From positions 1 to 33,858 of the forward strand of contig JARCMD010000215.1 in the NCBI GenBank assembly GCA_030248885.1: a stretch of DNA of 33,858 nucleotides, given 5' to 3'. Source of the stretch: Leptolyngbyaceae cyanobacterium MP9P1.79 (GTDB taxonomy: Bacteria; Cyanobacteriota; Cyanobacteriia; JARCMD01). A model generated the notes under the pieces. That model was not told the origin of the DNA. It ran no database searches and saw only the letters and a program-made list of their open reading frames with translations. Shown here in pieces: positions 1 through 7,710 of this stretch (positions are counted from its first letter, which is position 1; each line of letters starts with the position of its first letter). The translations under genes and the position numbers were made by a program.

Positions 1-65
1 CTATGCTACAAACATAATACAATATACTACAAAGGTCAAGGGTGAACTGCAATTTTTTTGAGAGC

Positions 66-106
66 AGAGAGGACGATCGAACCTATATCTGAGTATCGCC
101 CTCTCT
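66..106. repeat. imperfect inverted repeat downstream of the 128-aa gene
   Basis: The arm at 66-77 (AGAGAGGACGAT) faces 95-106 (ATCGCCCTCTCT), with one mismatch and a 17-base loop. It lies just past the stop of the minus-strand gene ending at 123 and could stall or end its transcript, but no T-run follows on that strand, so it is not a classical terminator. The rest of bases 1-122 shows nothing I recognise. Confidence 0.35.
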
Positions 107-122
107 GACTGAGGTGTAGCAG

Positions 123-509
123 TTATACCACTGAGGACATAGGGACTTGGCTCATCTGCCACAACTTGTAGATGAAGAACTCAGTCCGGCCATCTACGGC
201 TGTGAGGAACATTCCTTCATGGGCTTCGGCATTCTCAGCAATCCAGCTTCCATGTAGGCTGACTTCCACAAACATGTCATCAACCGGCATTACATAGACG
301 CTGGGGCTGCATTTCTGCCGCAATGTTGCCTCTAGATGCCCTAATTCGGGAAGGTCAGCAGGCAATAGGAAGGAGGCGCGACTCGGCTCCACATGCAGGG
401 TTTGACCCAGACGCATTGCCAAAACAACTCGCTGAGCAATCACCAACTCCAGTGGTGTCATGACCCGCTCCATGTGCAGCCCGATTTCGGTGTAGTTTAG
501 TTTCAACAT
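123..509 (-). CDS. conserved hypothetical protein, 128 aa, partner of the HNH gene
   Basis: I do not recognise a named domain. The protein is soluble-looking, with no signal peptide or membrane segment, and has an alpha/beta-like composition. The start at 509 is well supported by a strong Shine-Dalgarno, GAGGAGGC, at 517-524 on the minus strand. It begins 24 bases after the stop of the HNH endonuclease gene on the same strand, so the two are probably co-transcribed with the HNH gene first. This arrangement suggests a shared function, such as an accessory or immunity-like partner, but nothing in the sequence proves it. It is very likely a real gene given the ribosome binding site and codon pattern; function unknown. 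Confidence 0.75.
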   Translation of the reverse strand: MLKLNYTEIGLHMERVMTPLELVIAQRVVLAMRLGQTLHVEPSRASFLLPADLPELGHLEATLRQKCSPSVYVMPVDDMFVEVSLHGSWIAENAEAHEGMFLTAVDGRTEFFIYKLWQMSQVPMSSVV

Positions 510-516
510 GAGATTT

Positions 517-524
517 GCCTCCTC
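517..524 (-). promoter_or_regulatory. strong ribosome binding site
   Basis: GAGGAGGC on the minus strand, about 7 bases before the ATG at 509. It fixes the start of the 128-aa gene and lies in the 24-base gap after the HNH stop codon. Confidence 0.7.
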
Positions 525-533
525 GTATGAGAG

Positions 534-1055
534 TCAGTCACTTTGGGGCTGTTGCGCTTTCCAGAACTGTTCTGCAAAGGCAACAGCAGGATGGATCGGA
601 GCTTTGAGCTTACTTTTGAGTACCATTCCGGTTTCGTGTAACAGCCGATCGCTTTTCGCTAGGTTGCAAGGTTCACAAGCTGTCACGATGTTGTCCCAGG
701 TATGGGTGCCGCCCTTGGATCGGGGGATGACGTGATCAAGCGTTAGGCGTTTGGTATTACCGCAGTATTGACAGGTGTGGTTGTCACGGCGGAAGACCTC
801 GCGACGGCTGACGAGGGGTGCTTTCCAGTGTCGTTCTGGGTTGCCACCCGTCAGCCGGATGTGTTCGGAAATCTGGAGGACGATGCTGGGCGATCGAACT
901 TCCCACTGTTGGGTGCTGCTGAACTCCAGGGATTCTGCTTGCCCCGTAACCAGGAGGACGATCGCCCGTTTGATGTTGATCCGGGCTAAGGGCAGATAGT
1001 TCTTAGAAAATACCACCACCTGGTTTTGGAGTATGGGTAACTGCTGAGCCTGCAT
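534..1055 (-). CDS. HNH endonuclease
   Basis: A 173-aa protein with a compact HNH nuclease fold in its second half. A first zinc-binding pair, CQYC (C95, C98), is followed by LDHVIPRSKGG with the catalytic D107-H108, then a conserved N122 and the second zinc pair CEPC (C127, C130). The N-terminal 80 residues form a cyanobacterial-style extension without a recognisable domain. The start at 1055 has AGGAGC about 7 bases upstream (1063-1068). HNH proteins of this type cut DNA, but this group's substrate and role (repair, restriction, homing) cannot be told from sequence. No adjacent intron or methylase is visible. It is followed by the 128-aa gene in an apparent two-gene operon. Confidence 0.9.
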   Translation of the reverse strand: MQAQQLPILQNQVVVFSKNYLPLARINIKRAIVLLVTGQAESLEFSSTQQWEVRSPSIVLQISEHIRLTGGNPERHWKAPLVSRREVFRRDNHTCQYCGNTKRLTLDHVIPRSKGGTHTWDNIVTACEPCNLAKSDRLLHETGMVLKSKLKAPIHPAVAFAEQFWKAQQPQSD

Positions 1056-1620
1056 AAAAGTTGCTCCTAAAACTTACTCCCCATGTTCATGCCTCACATT
1101 CATTCCTCAAACAACAACCCCCGCCTCTGGTTGTCAGAAGCGGGGGTAGGAAACGTTTAGATACGCTTTGCCCTATGTCGGTGTCAGGTTTGCCCTGCAC
1201 CTCCCGCTCTGAGTAGATTGATCTGAATTGAGCCATTCACTAATGGCTGTGAAGCTGGATTTATTGATGGATTTATGGCTACCAAATCGATAGGCGATCG
1301 TGCCCACAGCCAACACAACTGCTCTGCCCAATCCCTGGTGGAGGCGGCATGGCATGGCGATGGATAAGGTGTTGGGTAGGGCAGTGCGTATCATGGCAAT
1401 CCTGTAGTTTGCGTAATGCAATAGACGGGTTCTCTCTATACTACACATGTAGTATCAAGTTGTCCACTATTTATGAAAAATTGGTTTGCGGTTGGTTGAG
1501 CTTCGTTTGAGGCATGGAATACCTCAATAACACCGATCGTCTCGGTCAGTTGCATCTTTCCAGCCTGCTGGCACCTATCCATCTAGCATAGGCAACGGCA
1601 ACAATGTTTATTGAGATTGT
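1056..1620. other. intergenic region, no convincing gene
   Basis: This 565-base stretch between the HNH start and the radical SAM stop holds a strong hairpin (1117-1147). A 91-codon minus-strand reading frame (1173-1448) lacks a ribosome binding site and recognisable protein features, so I do not call it a gene. The stretch around 1490-1600 shows nothing I can name. Confidence 0.5.
1117..1147 (-). terminator. GC-rich hairpin, terminator-like on the minus strand
   Basis: The arms 1117-1129 (ACCCCCGCCTCTG) and 1135-1147 (CAGAAGCGGGGGT) pair over 13 bases with one G-T-type mismatch around a 5-base loop. On the minus strand the stem is followed by TTGTTGTTT, a weak U-tract, as expected for a Rho-independent terminator. 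What minus-strand transcript it would end is unclear: either a small RNA made from 1150-1450 or read-through from the radical SAM gene. It sits about 60 bases upstream of the HNH start and could insulate it. Confidence 0.5.
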
Positions 1621-3243
1621 TTATTGAGATTGAACCATCAGTGCTTCACCTACTGACGAATGAACTGTTGTAGGGGCTGAGGCTTGAAGAGATACTGGTT
1701 CTGGTTCTGGCTGCTGAGCTAAGAACTCTGCTAACTGGGCTTGAAGTTTGATGCGGACTTCCTGGCGGAGTTTGAAAAAGTGTTCGCCGATGCCCAAGGC
1801 AATGAAATAGTCATGGAAGACTTTAGGTTTGCGGAGGGCGATCGTCCCTAGCTTTTGCCAGAACTGAAACCGAGTCGATCGCAGCACCCCCTGCCGCCAA
1901 CATATAGCCAGGAAAAATTGCAAGTCTGGTGCAGTGAGGGAGAAGGGACGCTGTGGACGATCGCCTTCCATCATCATGAAGTGGCGAAAGGTGCGCTGCA
2001 AATAGGGAAGTGGTTCATAGAGATTCCAATAGGCTTCGATATATTCAGTCACCACATCAGCGATCGGACGAGTAGGAGTGAAATTCATCAGCGATGTTTG
2101 GGAGGTGAAATTATTTCCCAACCCCTCTAGTAATCGGCCCTCAGTTTGCAACCGCGTCCACATCGCGGTATTGTGCAAGGCGTGCAGCAGGCTCAGGTGG
2201 GCTTGGGGAATGCCAGTTTCCTCAACAAATTCCTGAATCCGTTGCCCTGCCCCCGATCGCTCTCCATCAAACCCCAAAATGAACCCCGACATAATCTGCA
2301 ACCCCGATCGCACAATGGTGTGACAGGATTCAGCCAAGGACTGCCGCGTATTCTGCTCCTTATGGATGCCTACTAAACTCTCCACATCGGGCGTTTCGAT
2401 CCCCATAAACACAGTCGTGAAACCCGCCTGCACCATTAGGTCAATCATTTCCCCATCTTCTGCCAAATTCAACGAGGCTTCAGTAATCAAAGTGAAGGGA
2501 TAATGCCGCGCTTGCATCCAAGGAATCAAGGCCCGCAAGAAAACCTTGGCATTGCGCTTATTGCCAATGAAATTGTCATCCACCACAAATACATAGCGCC
2601 GCCACCCCATTTGGTAGAGGACTTCAAACTCCGCTAGCATCTGTTCTGGTGTTTTGGTGCGGGGTTTGCGTCCATACAGGTTGATGATGTCGCAAAACTC
2701 ACATTGAAACGGACACCCCCGCGAAAACTGCACCGTGATGGCATAGTAGGCGTTTAAATCCAACAGATCAAAGCGAGGAATGGGAGTTTGGGTTACATCT
2801 GGTTTGTCCGCCGATCGAAACGTCCCCTGTTCCTCTCCTCGGGCCAAGGCTTCCAGAAATAGCGGAATTGTATGTTCGCCCTCATCCAAAATCAGATAGT
2901 CCGCCCCCGCTTCTAAGGGAAACTCTGGAACTGAGGTGGCAAAAGGGCCGCCGACGGCTACTTTTTTACCCAGAGACACTGCTTTTTGAATGAGCGATCG
3001 TAAATCTTCTTTCTGGATGATCATAGCTGACAGGATCACCAGGTCACACCACGCCCAATCCGCTGCTGTCTCTAGCCGCACGTTGCGATCGACTAGGCGA
3101 ATGTTCCAATCCTGGGGCAACATAGCAGCAACAGTAATCAAACCCAGAGGTGGCGTTGTGGAGCGTAAACCAGCTAAATCCAAGGTTTCCTGATAGGACC
3201 AGAAAGAATTAGGCATGATTGGCCAAAGCAGCAGCACTTTCAT
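1621..3243 (-). CDS. B12-binding domain radical SAM protein (DUF4070 type)
   Basis: This 540-aa protein has three parts. Residues 1-150 form a Rossmann-like B12-binding domain (start MKVLLLWP, with VAVGGP near 95-100), without the DxHxxG motif of base-off binders. Residues 165-370 form a radical SAM core with the 4Fe-4S cysteines C177, C181 and C184 in RGCPFQCEFCD, where S-adenosylmethionine would be cleaved. The C-terminal part (about 375-510) resembles the DUF4070 extension. Related enzymes do methylations or rearrangements on hopanoids, bacteriochlorins and other substrates, but this subgroup's substrate is not evident. The last 30 residues are low-complexity (PEPEP, then Ser/Thr/Ala-rich). 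It is monocistronic by context. The family call is firm and the reaction is open. Confidence 0.88.
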   Translation of the reverse strand: MKVLLLWPIMPNSFWSYQETLDLAGLRSTTPPLGLITVAAMLPQDWNIRLVDRNVRLETAADWAWCDLVILSAMIIQKEDLRSLIQKAVSLGKKVAVGGPFATSVPEFPLEAGADYLILDEGEHTIPLFLEALARGEEQGTFRSADKPDVTQTPIPRFDLLDLNAYYAITVQFSRGCPFQCEFCDIINLYGRKPRTKTPEQMLAEFEVLYQMGWRRYVFVVDDNFIGNKRNAKVFLRALIPWMQARHYPFTLITEASLNLAEDGEMIDLMVQAGFTTVFMGIETPDVESLVGIHKEQNTRQSLAESCHTIVRSGLQIMSGFILGFDGERSGAGQRIQEFVEETGIPQAHLSLLHALHNTAMWTRLQTEGRLLEGLGNNFTSQTSLMNFTPTRPIADVVTEYIEAYWNLYEPLPYLQRTFRHFMMMEGDRPQRPFSLTAPDLQFFLAICWRQGVLRSTRFQFWQKLGTIALRKPKVFHDYFIALGIGEHFFKLRQEVRIKLQAQLAEFLAQQPEPEPVSLQASAPTTVHSSVGEALMVQSQ

Positions 3244-3530
3244 AGATACCCCAAAGGTGAGAGATGTAAACTACTAGGCTCCTCAAACAGGAGAATAGTT
3301 ACATCATCTGCTTCACACCATCGCTTTCATCTATCTCAGGACATATTGTCAGGCTGAAGATGTATTACTTCAGATACGCTTTTTGCACAATAAAGTAGGG
3401 GTTTCCATAAATTAGGGTAAAAAAATAAGGACAGAGGTTGAAAACCCATATCCTTACTTACCCACAACTTTTATATTTGAAATATATTAGGAGCCAATCT
3501 CGATCGCGCCCTTAGTTTTCATGTTAGCAA

Positions 3531-3839
3531 TTACTGCTCCTGCATGAGACGCAGATAGTTTTGGCGTAACTGCAAATGATTAGCAGCGATGCGATCGGAT
3601 AGTTGCTTCTCAACATCACAAATTTCTTGCCAAAAAGTAGCCGATCGACGGGCTGCCAACACTTCAGTCCAAAGTAAATCCAAGAGAGTTGCAGTTTCGG
3701 CATCCGTGGCGGAGATCCGATCGCGCAATTGGATAAACGCCTCATTAGCACTTCCATGGTTCGCCAACTCACGGGCTTGGGACAGACAGGACTGCAACTG
3801 AGACACCATAGTTTGAGTAGAAAAAGTAGTCTGAGTCAT
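3531..3839 (-). CDS. small hypothetical protein, 102 aa
   Basis: A short soluble protein rich in Gln, Leu, Ala and charged residues, predicted mostly helical, with no membrane segment or known motif. The C-terminal 45 residues (from about WTEVLAARR) look like a helical hairpin or coiled coil. The start at 3839 (MTQTTF) follows an A/T-rich leader. A longer overlapping frame on the same strand has less plausible composition. The gene stands alone between the radical SAM gene and trpS. Function unknown; it could be a regulator or adaptor, but nothing shows this. Confidence 0.6.
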   Translation of the reverse strand: MTQTTFSTQTMVSQLQSCLSQARELANHGSANEAFIQLRDRISATDAETATLLDLLWTEVLAARRSATFWQEICDVEKQLSDRIAANHLQLRQNYLRLMQEQ

Positions 3840-4042
3840 AATTTAGCTAAAATTTCATTACCGTTTTGTTACCTTAGATACCTATATGATTTAGGCTTTT
3901 AAAACTTGTGATGCTGATCATTGTACCTAAACAAAAGTTAACGTTACCAAAAGATTTGCAAATATAGTTGATCTTACGTCTTACGAGGGGTAACAGCCCG
4001 CATATTAAATGCTAAACATTCTGCCCAAGCCTGCCAAACATC

Positions 4043-5050
4043 ATGCCTAAACCCCGCGTTCTCTCTGGAATTCAGCCTACAGGCAACCTACACCTGGGTA
4101 ACTATTTGGGCGCAATTCGCAACTGGGTGGACGGACAGGAGCAATACGAAAATTTCTTTTGTGTGGTGGATTTACACGCCATCACCGTGCCTCACGACCC
4201 CGCAACCTTGGCTGCCGACACCTACGAAATTGCAGCGGTTTCCCTAGCCTGTGGCTTGGATTTGAACTACGCCAATTTGTTTGTGCAATCCCATGTCTCA
4301 GCCCACAGTGAGCTTGCTTGGTTGCTCAATTGCATCACGCCCTTGAACTGGCTGCAAGACATGATTCAGTTCAAGGAAAAAGCGATTAAGCAGGGGGAAA
4401 ATGTCAGCACGGGCTTGCTGGATTACCCGGTGTTGATGGCGGCGGATATTTTGCTGTATCAAGCAGATAAAGTGCCGGTGGGAGAAGACCAGAAGCAACA
4501 CCTGGAACTGACTCGCGACATTGCAGCGCGCTTCAATCATCAGTTTGGCAAGAAAAAGCGGGTTTTGAAGTTGCCTGATCCGCTGATTCGGGCAGAGGGA
4601 GCGAGGGTGATGAGCTTGACCGATGGCACACGCAAAATGTCGAAGTCTGACCCTTCCGAGCAAAGCCGCATCAATTTGCTGGACTCGCCCGATACGATCG
4701 CCAAAAAAATTAAACGCTGCAAAACCGACTTGGTGCAAGGGTTGGAGTTTGGCAACCCCGATCGCCCAGAATGTGAAAACCTGTTGACGCTCTACCAACT
4801 CCTCTCTGGCAAACCCAAGGATGTTGTGGCGGCGGAGTGCCGGGAGATGAGTTGGGGCACGTTTAAGCCGCTGTTAACCGAAGCGACGATCGCCGCCCTG
4901 CAACCGATTCAGGACAAGTATCAGGCGATCGTGGCTGACAAGGGCTATTTGGAATCGGTGTTGAAGCAGGGCAGAGAAAAGGCTGAGGCGGTGGCGAATG
5001 AAACCTTGAGCCAAGTCAAAGCAGCGCTGGGCTATTCGGTGCCGCTTTGA
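4043..5050 (+). CDS. trpS: tryptophanyl-tRNA synthetase
   Basis: This is a class I aminoacyl-tRNA synthetase that charges tRNA-Trp with tryptophan using ATP. The length of 335 aa is normal for bacterial TrpS. The N-terminal signature SGIQPTGNLHLGNYLGA contains the HIGH-type motif (H17-N20), and the KMSKS loop is KMSKS at 198-202. The start at ATG 4043 puts the signature at the usual distance from the N-terminus. It is the only translation gene besides rpmF here and is presumably essential. Its last 57 codons are duplicated about 780 bases downstream (5655-5828), with a toxin-antitoxin pair in between; the copy inside the full-length gene is intact. Confidence 0.97.
   Translation: MPKPRVLSGIQPTGNLHLGNYLGAIRNWVDGQEQYENFFCVVDLHAITVPHDPATLAADTYEIAAVSLACGLDLNYANLFVQSHVSAHSELAWLLNCITPLNWLQDMIQFKEKAIKQGENVSTGLLDYPVLMAADILLYQADKVPVGEDQKQHLELTRDIAARFNHQFGKKKRVLKLPDPLIRAEGARVMSLTDGTRKMSKSDPSEQSRINLLDSPDTIAKKIKRCKTDLVQGLEFGNPDRPECENLLTLYQLLSGKPKDVVAAECREMSWGTFKPLLTEATIAALQPIQDKYQAIVADKGYLESVLKQGREKAEAVANETLSQVKAALGYSVPL
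4877..5050 (+). repeat. direct repeat, copy 1: 3' end of trpS
   Basis: This segment recurs at 5655-5828 with a fixed offset of 778 bases. In the last 170 bases I count 11 differences (about 93% identity). Similarity stops within a base or two after the stop codons. This copy is in frame within the full-length trpS and is the functional end. Confidence 0.9.
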
Positions 5051-5164
5051 AAGGCGCTTCTTTGTCACAATTGTGCCTCTCACATACTGACTCAGCGTGA
5101 TTGCAGACTCTATGAAAAGTGGTCTAACATCTGGATTATTCACGCCATTAGGTTTTGAACTGCA

Positions 5165-5350
5165 ATGAACGACAAAGAAGCAGTTATTCAACTTCTCAAT
5201 CGCTTGCCTAGTGAAATATCGCTCCGGGAGATCCTGCGAGAAATCGAGTTTATCGCTGCGGTCAAAGAGGGCTTAGATGAGATCGATCGAGGACAAGGGG
5301 TATCGGTCGAAGCTGTTGAAAAAATGATGGAAGCATGGACTACGCTGTAA
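5165..5350 (+). CDS. antitoxin of a ParE-type toxin-antitoxin pair
   Basis: A 61-aa acidic, helical protein whose last codons overlap the toxin start by 16 bases (5335-5350). Small acidic proteins in this position and arrangement are typical type II antitoxins that bind and neutralise the toxin and repress the operon. The middle (ILREIEFIAAVKEGLDEIDRG, about 20-40) resembles short antitoxins paired with ParE in cyanobacteria. No DNA-binding domain can be assigned by eye. The pair sits between the two copies of the trpS 3' end. The start at 5165 (MNDKEAV) leaves room for a promoter in the 114-base gap after trpS. Confidence 0.75.
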   Translation: MNDKEAVIQLLNRLPSEISLREILREIEFIAAVKEGLDEIDRGQGVSVEAVEKMMEAWTTL

Positions 5351-5631
5351 TCCTGTCTCCAAAAGCGGTTGGGGATCTAGAGACGATCGTCCGGTATATT
5401 TCTCTCTCCAACCCAATTGCTGCAAGAAAAGTAGGTCAAAGCCTCCTTGAAAAGATTCAAGAGTTGAGCCAGTTTCCGCTCAAAGGTCAGAAGGTACCTG
5501 AATTTGACAGTCCTGATATTCGACAACTCGTTCTGAAGCCCTATCGAATTGTTTATAGAGTCGAGGAGGACAAAAAGCTGATTAGCATTGCTCGCTTTCG
5601 GCATTCCTCTCAAGAAAGCCTCGAACTTTAG
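5335..5631 (+). CDS. RelE/ParE family toxin
   Basis: A 98-aa protein with the RelE/ParE pattern. The N-terminal strand YAVILSPKAVGDLETIVRYI leads into a helix (ARKVGQSLLEKIQELSQFP), followed by the strands RQLVLKPYRIVYRVEEDKKLISIARFRH, whose arginines and C-terminal RFRHSS are typical of the family. The known roles are gyrase inhibition (ParE) or ribosome-dependent mRNA cleavage (RelE). The spacing and helix length look closer to ParE, but this is an inference. It is translated from an overlap with the upstream antitoxin, which suggests coupling. Apparently intact. Confidence 0.88.
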   Translation: MDYAVILSPKAVGDLETIVRYISLSNPIAARKVGQSLLEKIQELSQFPLKGQKVPEFDSPDIRQLVLKPYRIVYRVEEDKKLISIARFRHSSQESLEL

Positions 5632-5645
5632 GTGGTGACCTTAAA

Positions 5646-5828
5646 ATGACATTGACTAAAGCTACGATCGCCGCCCCGCAACCGAATCAGGATAAGCATC
5701 AGGCGATCGTGGCTGACCAGGGCTATTTGGAATCGGTGTTGAAGCAAGGCAGAGAAAAGGCTGAGGCGGTGGCAAATGAAACCTTGAGCCAGGTCAAAGC
5801 AGCGCTGGGCTATTCGGTGCCACTTTAA
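5646..5828 (+). pseudogene. duplicated 3' fragment of trpS
   Basis: A 60-codon open frame in which codons 4-60 match TrpS residues 279-335. Compared with the true gene it has replacements such as L to P, I to N, Y to H and K to Q, plus silent changes, and the stop is TAA instead of TGA. It lacks the catalytic domain and so cannot be a synthetase. An ATG at 5646 arises just before the homologous part, preceded by AGGTGGT. This is most simply a relic of a duplication or insertion event that placed the toxin-antitoxin pair behind trpS. Whether the short frame is translated is unknown. Confidence 0.88.
5655..5828 (+). repeat. direct repeat, copy 2: trpS 3' end
   Basis: The diverged copy of 4877-5050. 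Together the two copies bracket a 604-base insert carrying the ParE-type pair. The order (gene end, cargo, gene end again) resembles the scar of an element that integrates at the 3' end of a gene, or an unequal duplication; no integrase is visible. Confidence 0.88.
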
Positions 5829-6137
5829 AGATTGGGTGTGAAGACTCCATTATGTTCTGGATGGTTCTGAAATCAAAGTCCTCCAGGATTGAGAGATTTA
5901 GAATACTTGGATAAAAATAATTCTGCCTAACTCCGCTAAATGAGTGGTTTACGCGGAAACAATCTTGCTAATCTCCCTTTCTGGGAATATTATGTCGAAA
6001 GGTTCTCTCTAAAAATAAATCGAATTACTTCATATCTTGTTTCCCCAGGAAGTCTATGAGACGAATGGCGTTAACAATGTGTTTTTTTGGGAAGTTTAAA
6101 TTATGTACTTAAGATTTTAGCTACTGGAGCAATCAAT
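5829..6137 (+). other. intergenic region before the HsdR-N nuclease
   Basis: An A/T-rich, roughly 309-base gap between the trpS fragment and the nuclease gene. I see no ORF with features, no repeat shared with the rest of the window and no clear terminator. It likely holds the nuclease promoter. Confidence 0.4.
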
Positions 6138-7343
6138 ATGGCATTTGCAGATGACATCGCGAAAGTCGCAGAGCAAGTCCGAAAAAGGGCTGACGCAGTT
6201 TCAGGCGAAGAAGGAACAAAAATGGGATTGATTGTGCCATTTTTCAGCACTCTCGGCTACGATGTCTTCGATCCCACGGAGGTTATCCCTGAATACATAG
6301 CGGATTTTGCAATCAAGAAGGCGGGGCAGATGGAGAAAGTGGATTATGCCATATCCATTAGTAATGCGATCGTCATGCTTGTAGAGGCAAAAGCTCGTGA
6401 TAAAAAGCCGGAAGCTCATGATGGACAGCTAAAAAGGTATTTCAACGGGTTGCGTTCAGCTAAAGTCGCTATTGTTACAAATGGCATTGAGTATCTCTTC
6501 TTCACAGATTTACGCCATGAGAACATGATGGATGATGAACCTTTCTTTATTTTCAACATCCTTAACCATGAACCAAAGCAAGTTGAAAGCCTAAAATTCT
6601 TTCACAGAGATAACTTTGATGCTCTCGTGATGAAACGACATGCCGAGGAGATGGTTTATCTCAGCGGCATGACTCAACTAGTGGACAGCCTTCTTCGTTC
6701 TCCATCTGATGAATTCATTCGTTTCTTGATTTCTCAGCTTGGTAACATTGGCTCTAGGTATGCGATAGAAAGCAAGATTACCAGCAAGATTGTTGAGAAA
6801 TTCCGACCGATTGTGAAAAAGTCTATTCAGGGAAGCTTAGTTGAGCTAATGACCCAATCTATTAGCAAGGAGATGGGTCAGTCCAGTGATATTTCTTCCC
6901 CTACACAACTAATGGAAGAGGTTGAAGGAATTCAGGATGAACTAGAACAAAGTTCGGAAGATACTAAAGTGGAGACAACTGCTGAAGAACTGGAAGCATT
7001 TGAAAAAATCAAGTCTATTGCAGCGCGTTCTAGTATTTATACTTTAGAGGTTAAGTATAAGGATGTTGTTTCATATTTTGGACTGAATGTTGGCAAGATA
7101 ACTTGGTGGTTTTTAAGGTTGTATCTATCACCTAAGAAGAAGAGTTTTGTAACTCGGTTGCCCTTTGATGAAGCCAAAAGCCTATCATTAGGTTTTGAAG
7201 TTCAGGAGATGTCAGCTTCATTTGGGGATGCAGCATCAAGAGTGATCATTTCATCAGTTAGTGACTTGGATATTCTCAGTGATTTGATCCTTAAATGCTA
7301 TGAGACTGAAGCCTCTAAACGAACACCTGGCAAAGCGATGTAG
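6138..7343 (+). CDS. HsdR N-terminal-like PD-(D/E)XK nuclease (COG4748-like)
   Basis: A 401-aa protein without a signal or membrane segment. Near the N-terminus, KVDYAIS followed about 15 residues later by VEAKA gives the D...ExK core of a PD-(D/E)XK nuclease, as in the HsdR-N/HSDR_N_2 domain. The next part (LKRYFNGLRSAKVAIVTNGIEYLFFTDL) also fits this domain. It lacks the helicase motor of a type I restriction subunit, and no HsdM or HsdS is nearby. The C-terminal half holds an acidic linker (about 255-300) and a separate small domain. I start at ATG 6138 because GGAG lies about 10 bases before it, not at 6087. CGATCG is nearly absent from the gene, unlike neighbouring core genes, which suggests transfer. 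A defence role is plausible but unproven. Confidence 0.78.
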   Translation: MAFADDIAKVAEQVRKRADAVSGEEGTKMGLIVPFFSTLGYDVFDPTEVIPEYIADFAIKKAGQMEKVDYAISISNAIVMLVEAKARDKKPEAHDGQLKRYFNGLRSAKVAIVTNGIEYLFFTDLRHENMMDDEPFFIFNILNHEPKQVESLKFFHRDNFDALVMKRHAEEMVYLSGMTQLVDSLLRSPSDEFIRFLISQLGNIGSRYAIESKITSKIVEKFRPIVKKSIQGSLVELMTQSISKEMGQSSDISSPTQLMEEVEGIQDELEQSSEDTKVETTAEELEAFEKIKSIAARSSIYTLEVKYKDVVSYFGLNVGKITWWFLRLYLSPKKKSFVTRLPFDEAKSLSLGFEVQEMSASFGDAASRVIISSVSDLDILSDLILKCYETEASKRTPGKAM

Positions 7344-7405
7344 CTCAAAACTACAACCACACACAGCACTCTAACACTGCGTTGGAGCAGACAGAGTATA
7401 GTTTT

Positions 7406-7465
7406 CTGTAGGATGGACAAAGCGATCGTACCCACTTGACTCAAAACCAATAATTCATCGCAGAG
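7406..7465 (+). repeat. island repeat, copy A (partial)
   Basis: Begins CTGTAGGATGGACAAAGCG and matches copies B-D over about the first 60 bases, including the ATTCATCGCAGA block shared with copy B; the second half is missing or diverged. It lies between the nuclease gene and the DUF6888/DUF6887 pair. Confidence 0.75.
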
Positions 7466-7518
7466 TAGGGTCAGTCTTCTACGGTATGGTGGTACTTGCT
7501 ATTATATGGAAATAGTGT

Positions 7519-7710
7519 ATGCCTACCGCAGAACAGGCTTTTGCTTGTTTCAGAGTATGTCAAATGCTCTCAAATGGGTATCAGCCTATCCATGTATTTC
7601 GGTATAACCAAAATACCAAAACAGTGTTCGTGCTTGCTGGCATAACTGAGAGTCTGGAGATTCTGATTTTCCCCGATAGTCAATGGAGGTTTAACGATGA
7701 CCAAGCCTGA
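7519..7710 (+). CDS. DUF6888-like small protein
   Basis: A 63-aa protein with the pattern MPTAEQAFACFRVCQMLSN, then a strand-rich part (IHVFRYNQNTKTVFVLAG) and an acidic end (FPDSQWRFNDDQA). It resembles the cyanobacterial DUF6888 family as I remember it. The reading frame overlaps the next gene by 14 bases, and the SD for that gene (GGAGGT, 7685-7690) lies inside this one, so the pair is translationally coupled. The DUF6888/DUF6887 partnership and size look like a toxin-antitoxin module, and it stands among other such modules. I know of no demonstrated function. Confidence 0.75.
   Translation: MPTAEQAFACFRVCQMLSNGYQPIHVFRYNQNTKTVFVLAGITESLEILIFPDSQWRFNDDQA

Noticed and set aside
1173-1448. 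91-codon minus-strand frame as a gene
   Set aside because: No SD, no recognisable motif and odd composition; the region is better explained as non-coding.
4298-4798. 166-codon minus-strand frame opposite trpS
   Set aside because: It is the shadow of the strongly conserved trpS coding sequence.
6138-7343. Complete type I restriction system
   Set aside because: There is no helicase part and no HsdM or HsdS gene nearby.
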